Notes: generated by a model from the sequence alone, not told the origin. DNA of 64,000 nt from Elephas maximus indicus (GCF_024166365.1 NC_064839.1:36034378-36098377); one strand, 5' to 3'; counted from the first letter of the stretch, positions 31,493-42,960 are shown. A program made the numbers and translations.

Positions 31493-34400
31493 CCACTTGT
31501 CTGTCAGTTTGTCATACTGTGGGGGCTTGTGTGTTGCTGTGATGCTGGGAAGTATGCCACCGGTATTCAAATACCAGCAGAGCTAACCATGGCAAACAGG
31601 TTTTGGCTGAACTTCCACACTAAGACAGACTAGGAAGAAGGACCTGACAGTCTACCTCCGAAAAGATTTAGCCAGTAAAAACCTTATGACTAGCAGTGGA
31701 ACACTGTCTGATATAGTGCCAGAAGACGAGCCCCTCAGGATGGAAGGTGCTCAAAAGAGGACTGGGGAAGAGCTACCTCCTCAAAGTAGAGTGAACCTTA
31801 ACGACATGGATGGAGTCAAGCTTTCAGTACCCTCATTTGCTGATATGGCATGACTTAAAATGAGAAGAAACAGCTGCAAACATCCATTAATAATCAGAAC
31901 GTGGAATGTATGAAGTATGAATCTAGGAAAATTGGAAGTCATCAAAAATGAAATGGAACACATAAACATTGATATACTAGGCTTTAGTGAGCTGAAATGG
32001 ACTGGTATTGGCCATTTTGAATCCAACAATCATATGGTCTACTATGCTGGGAACCACAACTTGAAGAGGAATGGCGTTGCATTCATTGTCAAAAAGAACA
32101 ACTCGAGATCTATTCTGAAGTACAATGCTGTCAGTGATAAGATAATATCCATACACCTATAAGGAAGACCAGTTAATAAAACTATTATTCAAATTTACGC
32201 ACCAACCACTAAGGCTAAATGTGAAGACACTTAAGATTTTTACCAACTTCTGCAGTCTGAAATTGATCAAACATGCAGTCAAGATGCATCAATAATTACT
32301 GCATATTGGTATGCAAAATTGGAAACAAAGAAGGATCAGTAGTTGGAAAATATGGTCTTGGTGATAGACACGATGCTAGAGATCCCATTATAGAATTTTG
32401 CAAGACCAACGACTTCTTCATTGCAAATACTTTTTTTCACCAACATAAATGGTGACTATACATGTGAACTTTGCCAGATGGGATACACAGGGATCAAATT
32501 GACTTCATCTGTCGGAAGAGACAATGGAAAAGCTCAAAATTATCAGTCAGAAAAAGGCCAGGTGCTGACTGGCGGTGGAACAGACCATCAATTGCTCATA
32601 TAAAGTTCAAGTCGAAACTGAAGAAAATTAGAACAAGTTGATGAAAACCAAAGTATGACCTTGGGTATATCCCACCTGAATCTAGAGACCATCTCAAGAA
32701 TAGATCTGACACATTGAAAACTAATGACCGAAGACCAGATGAGTTGTGGAACGACATCAAGGACATTACATATGAAGAAAGCGAGAGACTGTCATTAAAA
32801 AGACAGGAAAGAAAGAAAAGACCAAAAGGTATGTCAGAAGAGACTCTGAAATCTGCTCTTGAATGCCAAGTAGCTAAAGCAAAAGGAAGAAATGATGAAG
32901 TAAAAGAGTTTAAATAAGATTTCGAAGTGCGGCTCGAGAAGACAAAGTATGATAACAACATGTTCAAAGACCTGGAGATGGAAAACAAGAAGAGAAGAAC
33001 ATGCTCTGCATTTCTCAAGCTGAAAGAACTGAATAAAAAATTCAAGCCTTGAATTGAAATATTGAAGGATTCTATGGTGGAAATGGAAGACCTGGTTGTG
33101 TAGTGGTTAAGTGCTACGGCTGCTAACCAAAAGGTCGGCAGTTCAAATCCACCAGGCGCTCCTTGGAAACTCTGTGGGGCAGCTCTACTCTGTCCTATAG
33201 GGTCACTATGAGTTGGAATCGACTCGACGGCAATGGGTTTGGTTTTTTTTTTTATGATGGGAATATTAAACAACTCAGGAAGCATCAAAAGACGATGGAA
33301 GGAATACAGAGTCACTATTCCAAAAAGAATTGGTTGACGTTCAACCATTACAGGAGGTACCATACGAGCAGGAACCAATGGTACTGAAGAAAGAAATCTA
33401 AGCTGCACTGAAGGCATTGGTGAAAAACAAGCCTCCAGGAATTGGCAGAATACCAACTGAGATGTTTCAACAAATGGATGCAGTGCTGGAAGTACTCACT
33501 TGTCTATGCCAATAAATTTGGAAGACATCTACTGACTGGAAAAGATCTATATTTATGCCTATTCCCAGGAAAGGTGATCCCACTGAATTATCAAACAATA
33601 TTATTTATATCACACACAAGTAAAATTTTGCTGAAGATCATTCAAAAGCAGCTGGAGCAGTATATTGACAGGGAACTGCCAGAAATTCAAGCTGGATTCA
33701 GAAGAGGATGTGAAACCAGGGATATCATTGCTGATCAGGTCAGATGGATCCTGGCTGAAAGCAGAGAATACCAGAAAGATATTTACCTGTGTTTTATTGA
33801 CTATGCAAAGGCATTTAACTCTGTGGATCATAACAAATTATGGATAACATTGCAGAGAATGGGAATTCCAGAACACTTAATTGTACTTATGAGGAACCTG
33901 TACATAGTTCAAGAGGCAGCCGTTTGAATAGAACAAAGAAATACCATGTGGTTTAAAATCAGGAAAGGTGTGCATGAAGGTTGTATCCTGTCACCATACC
34001 TCTTCAATCTGTATGCTGAGCAAATAATCTGAAAAGCTGGACTATATGAAGAAGAACGGGGCATCAGGATTAGAGGAAGACTCATTAACAACATGCTGAT
34101 GCAGATGAACAACCTTGCTTGTTCAAAGTGAAGAGAACTTGAAGTATTTACTGATGAAGATCAAAGACCACAGTCTTCAGTATGGATTACACCTCAACAT
34201 AAAGAAAGCAAAAATCCTTACAGCTGGACCAATAACCAATATCATGATAAATTGGGAACAGACTGAAGTTGTCGGAGATTTCATTCTACTTGGATCCACA
34301 ATCAACACCCATGGAAGCAGCAGTCAAGAAGTCAAAGGAAGCACTGCACTGGGCAACTCTGCTGCAAGAGACCTCTTTTAAGTGTTTAAAAACAAAGACG

Positions 34401-34884
34401 TCAACTTGAAGACTAAGGTGTTGCCTAACCCAAGCCATGGTGTTTTCCATCGCCTCCTGTGCATGTGAAAGCTTGACGATGAATAAAGAAGATCGAAGAA
34501 GAACTGACGCCTTTGAATTGTGGTGCTGGAGAAGAATATTGAACATACCATGGACCACCAAAAGAATGAACAGATCTGCCTTGGAGAATGTACAACCAGA
34601 ATGCTCCTTAGAAGCAAAGATGGCGAGGCTACCTCTTACATACTCTGGACATGTTATCAGGTGGGATCAGTCCCTGCAGGAGGACATCATGCTTGGTAAA
34701 ATAGAAGGTCCTTGGAAAAGAGGAAGACCCTCAAGGAGATGGACTGACACTGTGGCTCCAACAATGGGCTGAAGCATAACAACGATTGTGAGGATGGGAC
34801 AGGACCCGGCAGTGTTTCGTTCTGTTGTACACAGGGTCATTATGAGTCAGAACCAACTCCATGGCACCTAACAACAGCAACAAC
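31493..34884 (+). mobile_element. Near-complete RTE-clade LINE
   Basis: The 5' region has CATACTGTGGGGGCTTGTGT. An endonuclease-like ORF remnant lies at 31,917-32,162 (ILGFSELKWTGIGHFES). Reverse-transcriptase remnants lie at 33,442-33,927 (YLCFIDYAKAFNSVDHNKL), 34,115-34,381 and 34,437-34,772 ([33 protein letters not shown]). It ends CCTAACAACAGCAACAAC. Many stops and frameshifts, and the YADD-type motif is destroyed near 34,100. Imperfect target duplication: CATGCAGTATTTCC before, CATGAAATATCCGG after. A SINE sits at 33,087-33,252. Confidence 0.88.
33087..33252 (+). mobile_element. AfroSINE inside the RTE LINE
   Basis: Full plus-orientation SINE: head GACCTGGTTGTGTAGTGG, B-box-like GTTCAAATCC and tail TGAGTTGGAATCGACTCGAC, then a T-run. 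Flanks TCTATGGTGGAAAT and TTTATGATGGGAAT match at 11 of 14 bases. Confidence 0.9.
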
Positions 34885-34896
34885 ATGAAATATCCG

Positions 34897-35014
34897 GGAC
34901 ATACTTAAACATCAGATGGGACATACACACAAAAAAGTGGTGTTTATAGTGGTGGAGGACATACTTAAATATCAGATGCGACATATACAAAAAAGTGATG
35001 TTTATAGTGGTGGA
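34897..35014. repeat. Two-copy 60-bp tandem duplication
   Basis: GGACATACTTAAA...GTTTATAGTGGTGGA occurs at 34897-34956 and, with few changes, at 34957-35014. Confidence 0.9.
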
Positions 35015-35341
35015 TTATTCAATAGGCAAGGTATGCAGGGTTTCACTGGTAGATGTGGTAGAGTCGGTTTCACTACATGATAAAATTGTTCAGTACAGAG
35101 TAGCAAGCATAAGTAAGTTTGTGCTTACTTTGCTTACTGGGTCATTCACTCCTGTCAGGGAGTGTGCATTTGTAAAGAAGCTTTGATTCTGCAGGAAGGT
35201 GTTGTGGTGTTGGGAAACAGACAGATGCTAGCCATACCTAGAAGCAGAATCTTTTATGTGGTGAAAACATGTGAGATTTGTTCTCTACTGATGATCTGGT
35301 AAGCAAAGTAAGTACCATGCTTACCTTGCCTATCGGATAAT
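35014..35341. mobile_element. Unassigned inverted-repeat element next to WWP2 promoter
   Basis: Outer inverted repeats 35014-35033 and 35322-35341 match at 18 of 20 bases (ATAGGCAAGGTA core). An inner inverted pair 35121-35145 and 35291-35315 matches at 21 of 25 (CTTACTTTGCTTAC core). No ORF. It looks like a non-autonomous DNA transposon; I cannot name the family. Confidence 0.55.
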
Positions 35342-35599
35342 CTGCCCTGATGTAACTGGGCATCCTGTATTTTTCTGGCAACCTTACTTCATTGAATCTT
35401 TTCCTCTCACCTGTGCAGGGGGGTAATGATAATACCCGCCTCAACAGGATTGATGGGAACGGTAAAGAGACACCTGGCGCGCAGTGAACCCTCAATTCAT
35501 GACTGCTAGGGGAGCAGCCTGCCGATGGAAAACCCTCACACTTTGAAAAATACTAACAATGAGAAAGTCTTTCCAAGACCAAAAACACCGCTGCCAAGC

Positions 35600-36020
35600 T
35601 TCGGCTGCCCACACCTGCGAGCCCGGCCAGCCTCTTCCGAGTCAGGTGACCGCGCGCTCTCACGTGACCCTGCCCGAGTGAGGGCGGTGGGAGGCGGAAG
35701 TGGGAGAGGAGTTGGAAACCGCTTCTGTGGTCACGGCAGGTAGTGAGCGCGGGCGTGGGCAACGCAACCGGCTGGCGGGCGGCGCGGAGCGGGCGGGGGG
35801 CGACAAGCGGCACGGGGTGGACCGGGGGCGGCGCGGCTCGGGCGCCGGGGGGCGGTGGCTTCCTGTGGGAGGGGCCTGGCGCGGCGGTTCCGGCCTCCGA
35901 GGAGGGGTGTCCCGGCTCCTGCCCGAGTCGGTGGGCGCGCCGCGGGCCGCGCGCGGGGGTTTCTCGGTGGAGGGCGCTAAGGCAGCCAGGGGTGCAGCGG
36001 GGAGCAGGTCATTCCGAAAG
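35600..36020 (+). promoter_or_regulatory. CpG-island promoter of WWP2
   Basis: CpG density and GC content rise sharply here against an AT-rich, repeat-filled background. Sites visible: a palindromic TCACGTGA E-box (35660-35667), GC boxes (GGGCGGTGGG near 35,682; GGGCGGGGGGCG near 35,790) and an ETS-like GCGGAAGTGG near 35,694. No TATA box. The position upstream of the WWP2 coding exon and the divergent NOB1 neighbour support assignment to WWP2. Confidence 0.8.
35680..35739 (+). other. WWP2: Probable WWP2 untranslated exon 1 (5' edge unknown)
   Basis: A GA-rich transcript-like stretch in the island ends in CACGGCAG|GTAGTGAG, a good splice donor at 35740. It would splice to the acceptor at 54298-54299. 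The donor is visible in the sequence; use as exon 1 is inferred from position and from the way such genes are built. The start given is only a placeholder. Confidence 0.45.
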
Positions 36021-36899
36021 ATGAGGACCTTAGGTGCCCAGGGATGGAAAGGAGTGACCTTTGTGGAGGGATCAGGAGAGGAGGAAGGGGTGCTTTGCAA
36101 CTGGGCTAGAACAGGGTGCGTGAGAATGACTTGGAGGGAAAGAGGGAGAACTGGATGAAGGTGCTTCCTGAACCCCGTCTGAGAGTCTCTTTCTTTCCTT
36201 CCTCTTTGGAAATGTTTGTTACCAGAGACTTTGATTCCGGTTCCGTTCAGTTTATAAACTTAAGGAGGCATCATACAATCTTGATCATTTTGCTGTCCTC
36301 ACCAGCCCTTTAGTCCTGCTTGGTAGGGTTTCCACGTCTTGGGAACCTAGCCTTTCAGATCATCTTTCTTTGAGATTTTCCCAGATCAGGTCATGGTCAA
36401 GGCTTTAAAAAAAAAAAAAAAAAGTATGGGCACTTTGGCGGTAAAATGGCTTTTAGTCTAAACTGTTGACCGCAACCCAGCCCAGCATTATCTCAGCAAC
36501 ATAGTGTCTGCTGAAACCTGGGACGGAGGAGTGTTCACCTGTACTGCTTTATGACTTTTCATTTTTCTTAGGTCTAAATTATTCAGCCTCCCTTACCACG
36601 TGAGTCCTTATCTTGACAAACTGTAACTAGGTAGGGGTGACTGAGAGGTCTGTGTTGTGTTTGCGAGAACTCTGGCCTGAATCATGATTTTGAGGTTAAA
36701 TATCTGCGTTAAAGCTCTTCATCCCTCCTCTTTCTCTTCACGTTTACCGAAATTTGCAAAAGGGAAATGAACTTCATGGTGCAGTGTAACTGCAGGGAAT
36801 GTTCAAACTGGACCTTCACAGAAACAGGAATCATTTTGGGTTACAAGTTGGGAAAAAAGTACTTACGTTTATGAGTCCAAGTTTTTGGAGTATTTGACG
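36021..36899. other. Start of WWP2 intron 1, largely repeat-free
   Basis: Unique-looking sequence downstream of the CpG island, with an 18-base A-run near 36,407. Possible regulatory sequence, but no motif cluster stands out. Confidence 0.4.
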
Positions 36900-36995
36900 A
36901 ACATATTTAAATTAATTTTTGTAGCAGTCCTGTGAGTTAGGTTGGAAAGGTGTTATTCCCATTTCACAATGAACACAGGCCTAAGAGAGATGAAT
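36900..36995 (-). repeat. MIR fragment
   Basis: Short reversed MIR-like piece: TTCCCATTTCACAATGAACA. Confidence 0.5.
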
Positions 36996-37044
36996 TGATT
37001 GTTAACAATTTATTGCTCGCTCTTGTTTGCTGTCCCTTTCTCCC

Positions 37045-37248
37045 TTTTAACCAGTTGTCATTGAGTGGATTAGACTCATGGCCACCCCATGTGTTGCAGA
37101 GTAGAACAGCTCTCCACAGTGTTTTTAAGCTGTGACCTTTCTGAAACAGATCACCAGGCTTTTGTTCTGAGATGCCTCTCCATGGGTTCAAACCGCCAAC
37201 CTTTCAGTTAGTAGTCAAGAGCTTAACCATTTGCTATCCAGGGATTCC
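37045..37248 (-). mobile_element. Diverged AfroSINE
   Basis: Reversed SINE with GGATTAGACTCATGGCCACC and AAACAGATCACCAGGC. Older form. Confidence 0.75.
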
Positions 37249-37529
37249 TCCTTTCTCCCTACTAGCCTACAGATACCTCAAGGATAGGGTTCATATCTTA
37301 TTTGGCTTATTTGGCTGCTAGCCTTGGGTCTGGCATGTTGTAGGCACTTGGCAAATGTTTAGAGAATAAATTAATTTCTAGACGTCACACACTGGTAAGT
37401 GGCAGACAAGGGATTTGCACTCACATCGTCTATCCTTGCTCTTATCTGATAGGCTTGCTATTTTCTATTATTGATCTATATGAAAATGATAGGCATGGGA
37501 GAAAGGCTTCATTTGGCTTCTCAGTCTCT

Positions 37530-37700
37530 TCCACTACTTTCCCATTTACAAAGAGCTTATACAAACATCTCATTTAATCGTCACCAGGATCCTGTGAAGG
37601 TAAATATTGTCCCCGCTTGACAGATGAAGAAGCCGAGACTTAGAGATGTTTTTGCTTTAGGTCCCAGAGCTAGTGAATGACTAAGCAGGGAGTCATGCCC
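37530..37700 (-). repeat. MIR fragment
   Basis: Reversed MIR: ACAGATGAAGAAGCCGAGAC. Confidence 0.7.
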
Positions 37701-37897
37701 AGGTCATTTTATCCCCAGAGTTGTTCTTTTTCATTTATGAACATAATAAAACATTGTTTGAAAATATTTTTTTCAAGTATAAAAATACGTGGCATTTTAA
37801 GGAAAAACACTAATAATAAAGGTCACAGCAAAAATCATGCTTATAGAACGTGAATAATGGAGGTTTAGAAAACCCTGTACTGTGTCATAAAACCAAA

Positions 37898-38087
37898 CCA
37901 GACCTGTTGCTGTTGAGTCGATTCCGACTCATAAAACCCAGAAAAACCTTATTCCGACTCAGAGCAACCCTATATATAGGATAGAGTAGAACTGCCCCGT
38001 AGGGTTTCCAAGGAGTGAATGGTGAATTTGAACTGCCGACCTTTTGGTTAGCAGCTGAATGCTTAACCACTGCGCCACCAGGGCTCC
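37898..38087 (-). mobile_element. AfroSINE with internal tail duplication
   Basis: The block ATTCCGACTCA occurs twice at the tail (near 37,921 and 37,951), then the normal body, ending GCCACCAGGGCTCC. The flanks GTACTGTGTCATA and GTACTATGCCACA look like a decayed target duplication. Confidence 0.85.
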
Positions 38088-38119
38088 GTACTATGCCACA
38101 GTTGGCTCTTATTTCAGGG

Positions 38120-38184
38120 AAAATGTTGTTTTCATTCAATGACTATAAGTGCCGACTCTATGCCAGGCATTTCTTTGGAGTTGC
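38120..38184 (-). repeat. L2 3' end, interrupted
   Basis: TAAGTGCCGACTCTATGCCA is the reversed L2 3' end. It continues after the MER5-like insertion. Confidence 0.5.
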
Positions 38185-38428
38185 GTTGTCCAGTATGGTG
38201 GGCACTAGCCATATGTGGCTGTCCAGTGTTTCAGATGTGCTGTAAGTATAAAATTTTGAGTATTTAGTATAAAAAAAATAACACATCTTTTTGGTATTTT
38301 TGTATTATTTGCATTACAATATGTATAGTGTAGATGTTAACATTTTGGATTTATTGGGTTAAAGGTAGATCTTAGACAATGAAAAGTTACATTTGTGGCT
38401 CCCTTTATATTTCTGTTGGACAGTGTTC
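38185..38428. mobile_element. MER5-like hAT element inside L2
   Basis: Terminal sequences GTTGTCCAGTATGGTGGGCA and CTGTTGGACAGTGTTC are imperfect inverted repeats. GCCATATGTGGCTG lies just inside, as in MER5-type non-autonomous hAT elements. Confidence 0.65.
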
Positions 38429-39440
38429 TAGACGCAGGGACTACAGCAGTACACAAGAGAGGCAAAAATCCCTGCCCTCGTGGATCTTAAATTTTAGGGG
38501 GGAAAGGCAGAAGCAAAACAAAGAAGTAAATATATATTGTGAGAAAGCAGACAAGAGGAATGTGGCGTGTTGGGTGGGGTTGCAGTTTTAAATAGGGCAT
38601 GTAGAAAAGCCTCCCTGGGAAGGTGATGGCTGAGTAAAGATCTGAAAGTAGTGAGGGAAGGAGTCATGTGGCTAAGTGGACTCATAGTGGTCTAGGCAGA
38701 GGGAACAGCAAGTTCAAAAGGCCTAAGAGGGAGCACCCCTAGTACGTTTGTGGACCTTCCAGGAGCCCAGTGTAGCTGGAAGGAAGTGAGGGTGGGGGAT
38801 AGGGAGGTATTGAGGGGCAGAGGGAGAGATGGGCAGGTTGTTCAGGGCCTTGTAGGCAATTGTAAGGATGTCGATTTTCACTCAGAGTGAGTTGGGGCCA
38901 TTGAGGGTTTTGAGCAGTGGCGTGACATGATTTATCCTACGTTTTAACAGACTCACTTTGGTTGGTTTGCGAAGAGAGGGTAAAGGGAAGCAAGGGTAGA
39001 AGCAGGGAGAGAAGTTAGGGGGCTATTGCCATATCCAGGTGAAAGATGGACCAGAGTGGTAGTGATGGAGTGGTGAGAAGCAGTTGGATTCTGGATATAT
39101 TTTGAAGTATAGCCAAAAGGATTTGTTTATGAGCTGAGTTGGATATGGGATGTGAGGGAAAGAGAGGGGTCAAGGATGACTCCAGGATCTTTGGCATGAA
39201 CAACTCTAAGAAAGGAGCCAACTAACTGAGATGGGGGAGACTGCAGGAGGAGTTGGGTTGGGACTCAATTTTGCTCATGTCTGTTGTAAGATGCCTATTA
39301 GAAATCTAAATGAAGGAGTCGTGGGCAATTAGGTATAGAAGTCTGGCAGCAATCCTGGGCTGGAGATAATACATGTGGGAGCTGTTAGCATATGGATAGT
39401 ATTTAGAGTTAGGAGAGTGAATGAGGTCACCAAGGGAGTA
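38429..39440 (-). mobile_element. L2 LINE, minus orientation
   Basis: Reversed L2: GGACTACAGCAGTACAC, AGGCAGAGGGAACAGCAAGT, AGGGCCTTGTAGGCAATTG, GACTCCAGGATCTTTGGC. No open frame. Confidence 0.75.
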
Positions 39441-39642
39441 CTGTAGATATATATCCAAGAGGAGTGCTTCCTGTTCGAAGTTAAATTTTGATATAAAATC
39501 TCAACTTAGACTATTATACTAGTAGACGTTTTAAGTACATCAGAGCATTGTAGGATATCTCTGGGAACTTGATTTTCTCTCCATTTTGCTTTTTGTTTAG
39601 AGATTCTTTTGAAAACCACAAGCTAATGGATCTCATTTTTCT

Positions 39643-39700
39643 TGAGGAGGCTACTCTTAGAAGTGTGCATCTGAGGAGGCTACTCTTAGAAGTGTGCATC
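39643..39700. repeat. Perfect two-copy 29-bp tandem duplication
   Basis: Copies 39643-39671 and 39672-39700 are identical (start TGAGGAGGCTACTC). Confidence 0.97.
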
Positions 39701-39844
39701 TTTGTAGTGCCCCTGAAATCAATTTCAATGCCAATTTCTGGAATTAATCTGGCTTTCTGGGTTGACAAACAATTTGGAGACTTCCAGGAAGGATGGGTAA
39801 TGGGTTTTTAGAACTTTAAAATGTTGGTTTTCCCAAACATGTAT

Positions 39845-39985
39845 TGAGCGGATATTGTTTGTTAGACATCCTGCCATTTTACAGATTTAAAAAAAAAGCA
39901 GAACCCCACTGAGGTGAAGTGACCCGAGTGAGGTCATGGAGTTAAGCAGTGAAAGAGCTAGGCTTTGAATCTTGGTCCTCTGAGT
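39845..39985 (-). repeat. MIR fragment
   Basis: Reversed MIR-like: CCATTTTACAGATTT, AAGTGACCCGAGTGAGG. Confidence 0.55.
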
Positions 39986-40914
39986 ACAAATTTGTTGCTT
40001 CGATCTGTATGCTAGTGTGGTAGTGGGTGTATGAATATAAACTTCCCCGGGAATCCATCAGTGAGCTGCTTTTAAGGGGCTTTGAGTCACTTCAGTCTCT
40101 GATGGACTCTGGAATTTCTGAGAGTTAGGAAGAAAGGGAAAAATCTTGTTTCTGCTAGCAGACAACCAACTAGAATCTTTTTTAGAAGGTTGCAGCCCCT
40201 CTCTCCTCCTAATCTTTCCCAGTTTGTAAACAGACAGTGATTTAAGTCAAATGTTAATAACTACTTCTAGGAAAACCCCAAATACCAAGCAAGACTGGGC
40301 GGTCCTGACCTAGGACAAGGTCTCTTCCTCTGTGTCACCCATGCCTTTTGCTTCCTGTTTTGTCCTGCGATCTGCTTTCCAATCTCTTTATTATTAACCT
40401 AATTCCCTTGCACTTCCAATGATGTAACTCCCTCCCCTTCTCACTCTTTTTACATGCTTCCGTCTTTTGTACACATGTCATTTGGCAAAGTTCAGTTCGG
40501 TTTGATTGTTTTTCAGTATGGGCCTTTGGAGAATGAAAAGTAACTCAATGCTGGACAGAGGAAAGAAGCCAACAAAAAAAAGTTAGTGTAGCAAACTGGA
40601 AAAGCATGAGAGTGTGAGGGAAAGGAGGAATCTTTTGGACAGACCCTTCTCTTGCACATCTTGCTAGAGGTGGATGTGGAGTTATCCATAGTTAGAAATA
40701 AGCAACTCTGTCTGTTTCTACAGCTGGTTAATTCTGCTGGGGAGTCACCATTCCTACTCTTCCCTGGCTCACCTCTACACAGGTCCTTCCGGCTTGAGAT
40801 CAGGACTCAGTGGTTTCTTGACTCAGAGCTGGGTCAAGAATTTCAGGAATTGAGGTTCCAGCTATCCCAGGGCCTGTAATTTCAGCATCAAGAAGAACTG
40901 CTTTCACTCGTAGT
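39986..40914. other. WWP2 intron 1, no clear feature
   Basis: Unique-looking intron sequence. No exon or repeat recognised. Confidence 0.45.
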
Positions 40915-41080
40915 TAATATTTGAAGAACACTTACTATGTCCTGGCAGCTTTACCTGAACTCATTTAATCTGTACAATAATTTCATGAGGTTAAGTGTTT
41001 TTAGGTTCATTTCACAGATGAGGAAACTGAGATCTAGAGAGGGTACCCTCCCTACCCAGCTAGTGAGTGGTTAAGTCTGT
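40915..41080 (-). repeat. MIR fragment
   Basis: Reversed MIR: TTTCACAGATGAGGAAACTG. Confidence 0.75.
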
Positions 41081-41399
41081 TTGCCTCCAGAGACTGGCCA
41101 GTGGGTCACTTCATCTCAGATTCCAGTTCTTGCTGAGGTTGAGTGGTCAGAACGATTAGGTGCTGTGGTTGCTTTCTCCTCTCCACCTTTTCAGGGGTTT
41201 ATTTAAAGAGGTATCTCTGAGGAAAGTCTCTGAGCTCCTGAAGGCAACGGCCCTGTGGCGTTCACCTTTGTATACCCAGGGTCTGGCACAGAGCGGGTCT
41301 ACAAGCATCTCTTGAATGACTAACCCTGCTTCAGAACTGGACAGGGTGAATAAAAGAGGTCTGGAAGAGGCATCGTTCCCCACAGCCCTTCAAGAATCC

Positions 41400-41822
41400 A
41401 CTTGTTCTAACAACTCAAATGCCCATCAACTGATGAATGCATAAACCAAGTGTGGCATGTGTATACAATGAAATATTATTCAGCCATGAAAAAGAATAAA
41501 GTACTGATTTATGTTACAACGTGAATGGACATTATGTTAATTGAAAGAAGCCAGACACAAAAGACCACATATTGTACAATCCCACTTACACAAAATGTCC
41601 ATAACAGGCAAATCCATAGAGACAGGAAGTAGATTAGTGGTTGCCGAGGGATAGGGAAAGAAGGAAATGAGGACTGTTTGCTAATAGGTGGGTGATGAAA
41701 TGTTCTGGAATCACACAGTGGTGATGGTTGCACAACTTTGTGGGTAAACTAAAAACTACTGAATTGCACACTTTAGAAGGATGAGTTTTATGGTTTGTGA
41801 ATTATATCTCAATAATTAAAAA
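41400..41822 (+). mobile_element. Old L1 3' end, plus orientation
   Basis: Typical old mammalian L1 3' end: CAAATGCCCATCAACTGATG, ATTATTCAGCCATGAAAAAG, TATATCTCAATAATTAAAAA. Confidence 0.85.
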
Positions 41823-42329
41823 ATGGAATCAACCAGTCCTGTTTCCAGTGTACCCTCTGGCTCCCTGGGGGGGGGCCAAGTCCAGATCTTAGAGTAGGCA
41901 ACAGCAGCCACTATCCTTCACCTCCTGGCTGCCGTGGCTCCACATGCTGTTCGGCTTCCTCTACTGTTTCCAGTTGAATATGACTGAAGGAAAGAGTCTT
42001 CATGCTTTTTTCCATTTGCATAATTTTCTCCGTACTATCACTAGTTCAGCTCCAAACATTCTGATAGAGCTAAAATACACTTCTTTCAATGCTGTCAGAT
42101 GCATCATGTAATCTACATCTCCCATTTTCTTACTTAGAGATGACATCTCCTGCAAACCCTCTAATCTGGACTGGTTCTCTCTGGATCTATTGCACAACGA
42201 TGCCCTGGGAAGTTTCTTCATCGTTATTCTAGGCATTCCTTTTGCCTCTCCCGTGTGGATACGCAATGTCCACTGTATTTTTCATTTATTCCCCAGTTTA
42301 CATCTTTCGGTAGCTTTCTGAGAAAGGGA

Positions 42330-42960
42330 GCTTGGGAAGTAACTTTTATGAGACTTTGCACATCTGAAAATATTTTCTTCTCATACTTGATGGGTTGTTT
42401 TCTTACAGAATTCTAGATTGGAAATAATTTTACCTTAGAATTTGAAGGCATTGCATTCTCTTCTAGCATTCAGTATTAATGCTGAGAAGTCTTATACTGT
42501 TCTGATTCCTGTTCTTTGTAAATCTGACTGAAGTTCATATAATATTTCTTTATTCTTACGTTCTGAAATTTCACGACCGTAGGATCTAGTGGGGTTCTGT
42601 TTTTCATTCATTGTTCTAGGCACTCAATTGGGCCCTTTCTGTCTAAAAATATGTATCCTTCAGTTTAAGAAAAATATTTCGTAACAATACTTTGACAATT
42701 TCTCTGTCTTATTTTTCTGTCTCTCTTTTCTATTTCTGGATTTCCTTTACGTCAGACTTTGGGCATTTTAGACTAATCCACAATTAAAAAAAAATCTTTT
42801 CTCTCCTATTTACCATCCCTTTCTTTTGGTTCTACTTTTTAGTACATTTCCTTACTTTATATACCAGTTTTGTTTCTGCTATCAGCTTTCCTTTTCAAAA
42901 GCACTTTCTTGCTCTCTGAACGGTACTTTTTTTTCTTTTTTAAAAAATAATACTCTGTTC
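42330..42960 (-). repeat. Possible HAL1/old L1 fragment
   Basis: T-rich sequence with GAATTCTAGATTGGAAATAA resembles reversed old L1 or HAL1. Weak assignment. Confidence 0.35.

Noticed and set aside
32596-33456. Open frame of 286 codons on the minus strand
   Set aside because: It is antisense to the RTE LINE and crosses a SINE insertion; no protein family resembles it.
35700-36158. Open frames on both strands over the CpG island
   Set aside because: Long frames without stops are expected in GC-rich DNA. Composition is arginine/glycine/alanine/proline-rich and no domain is visible.
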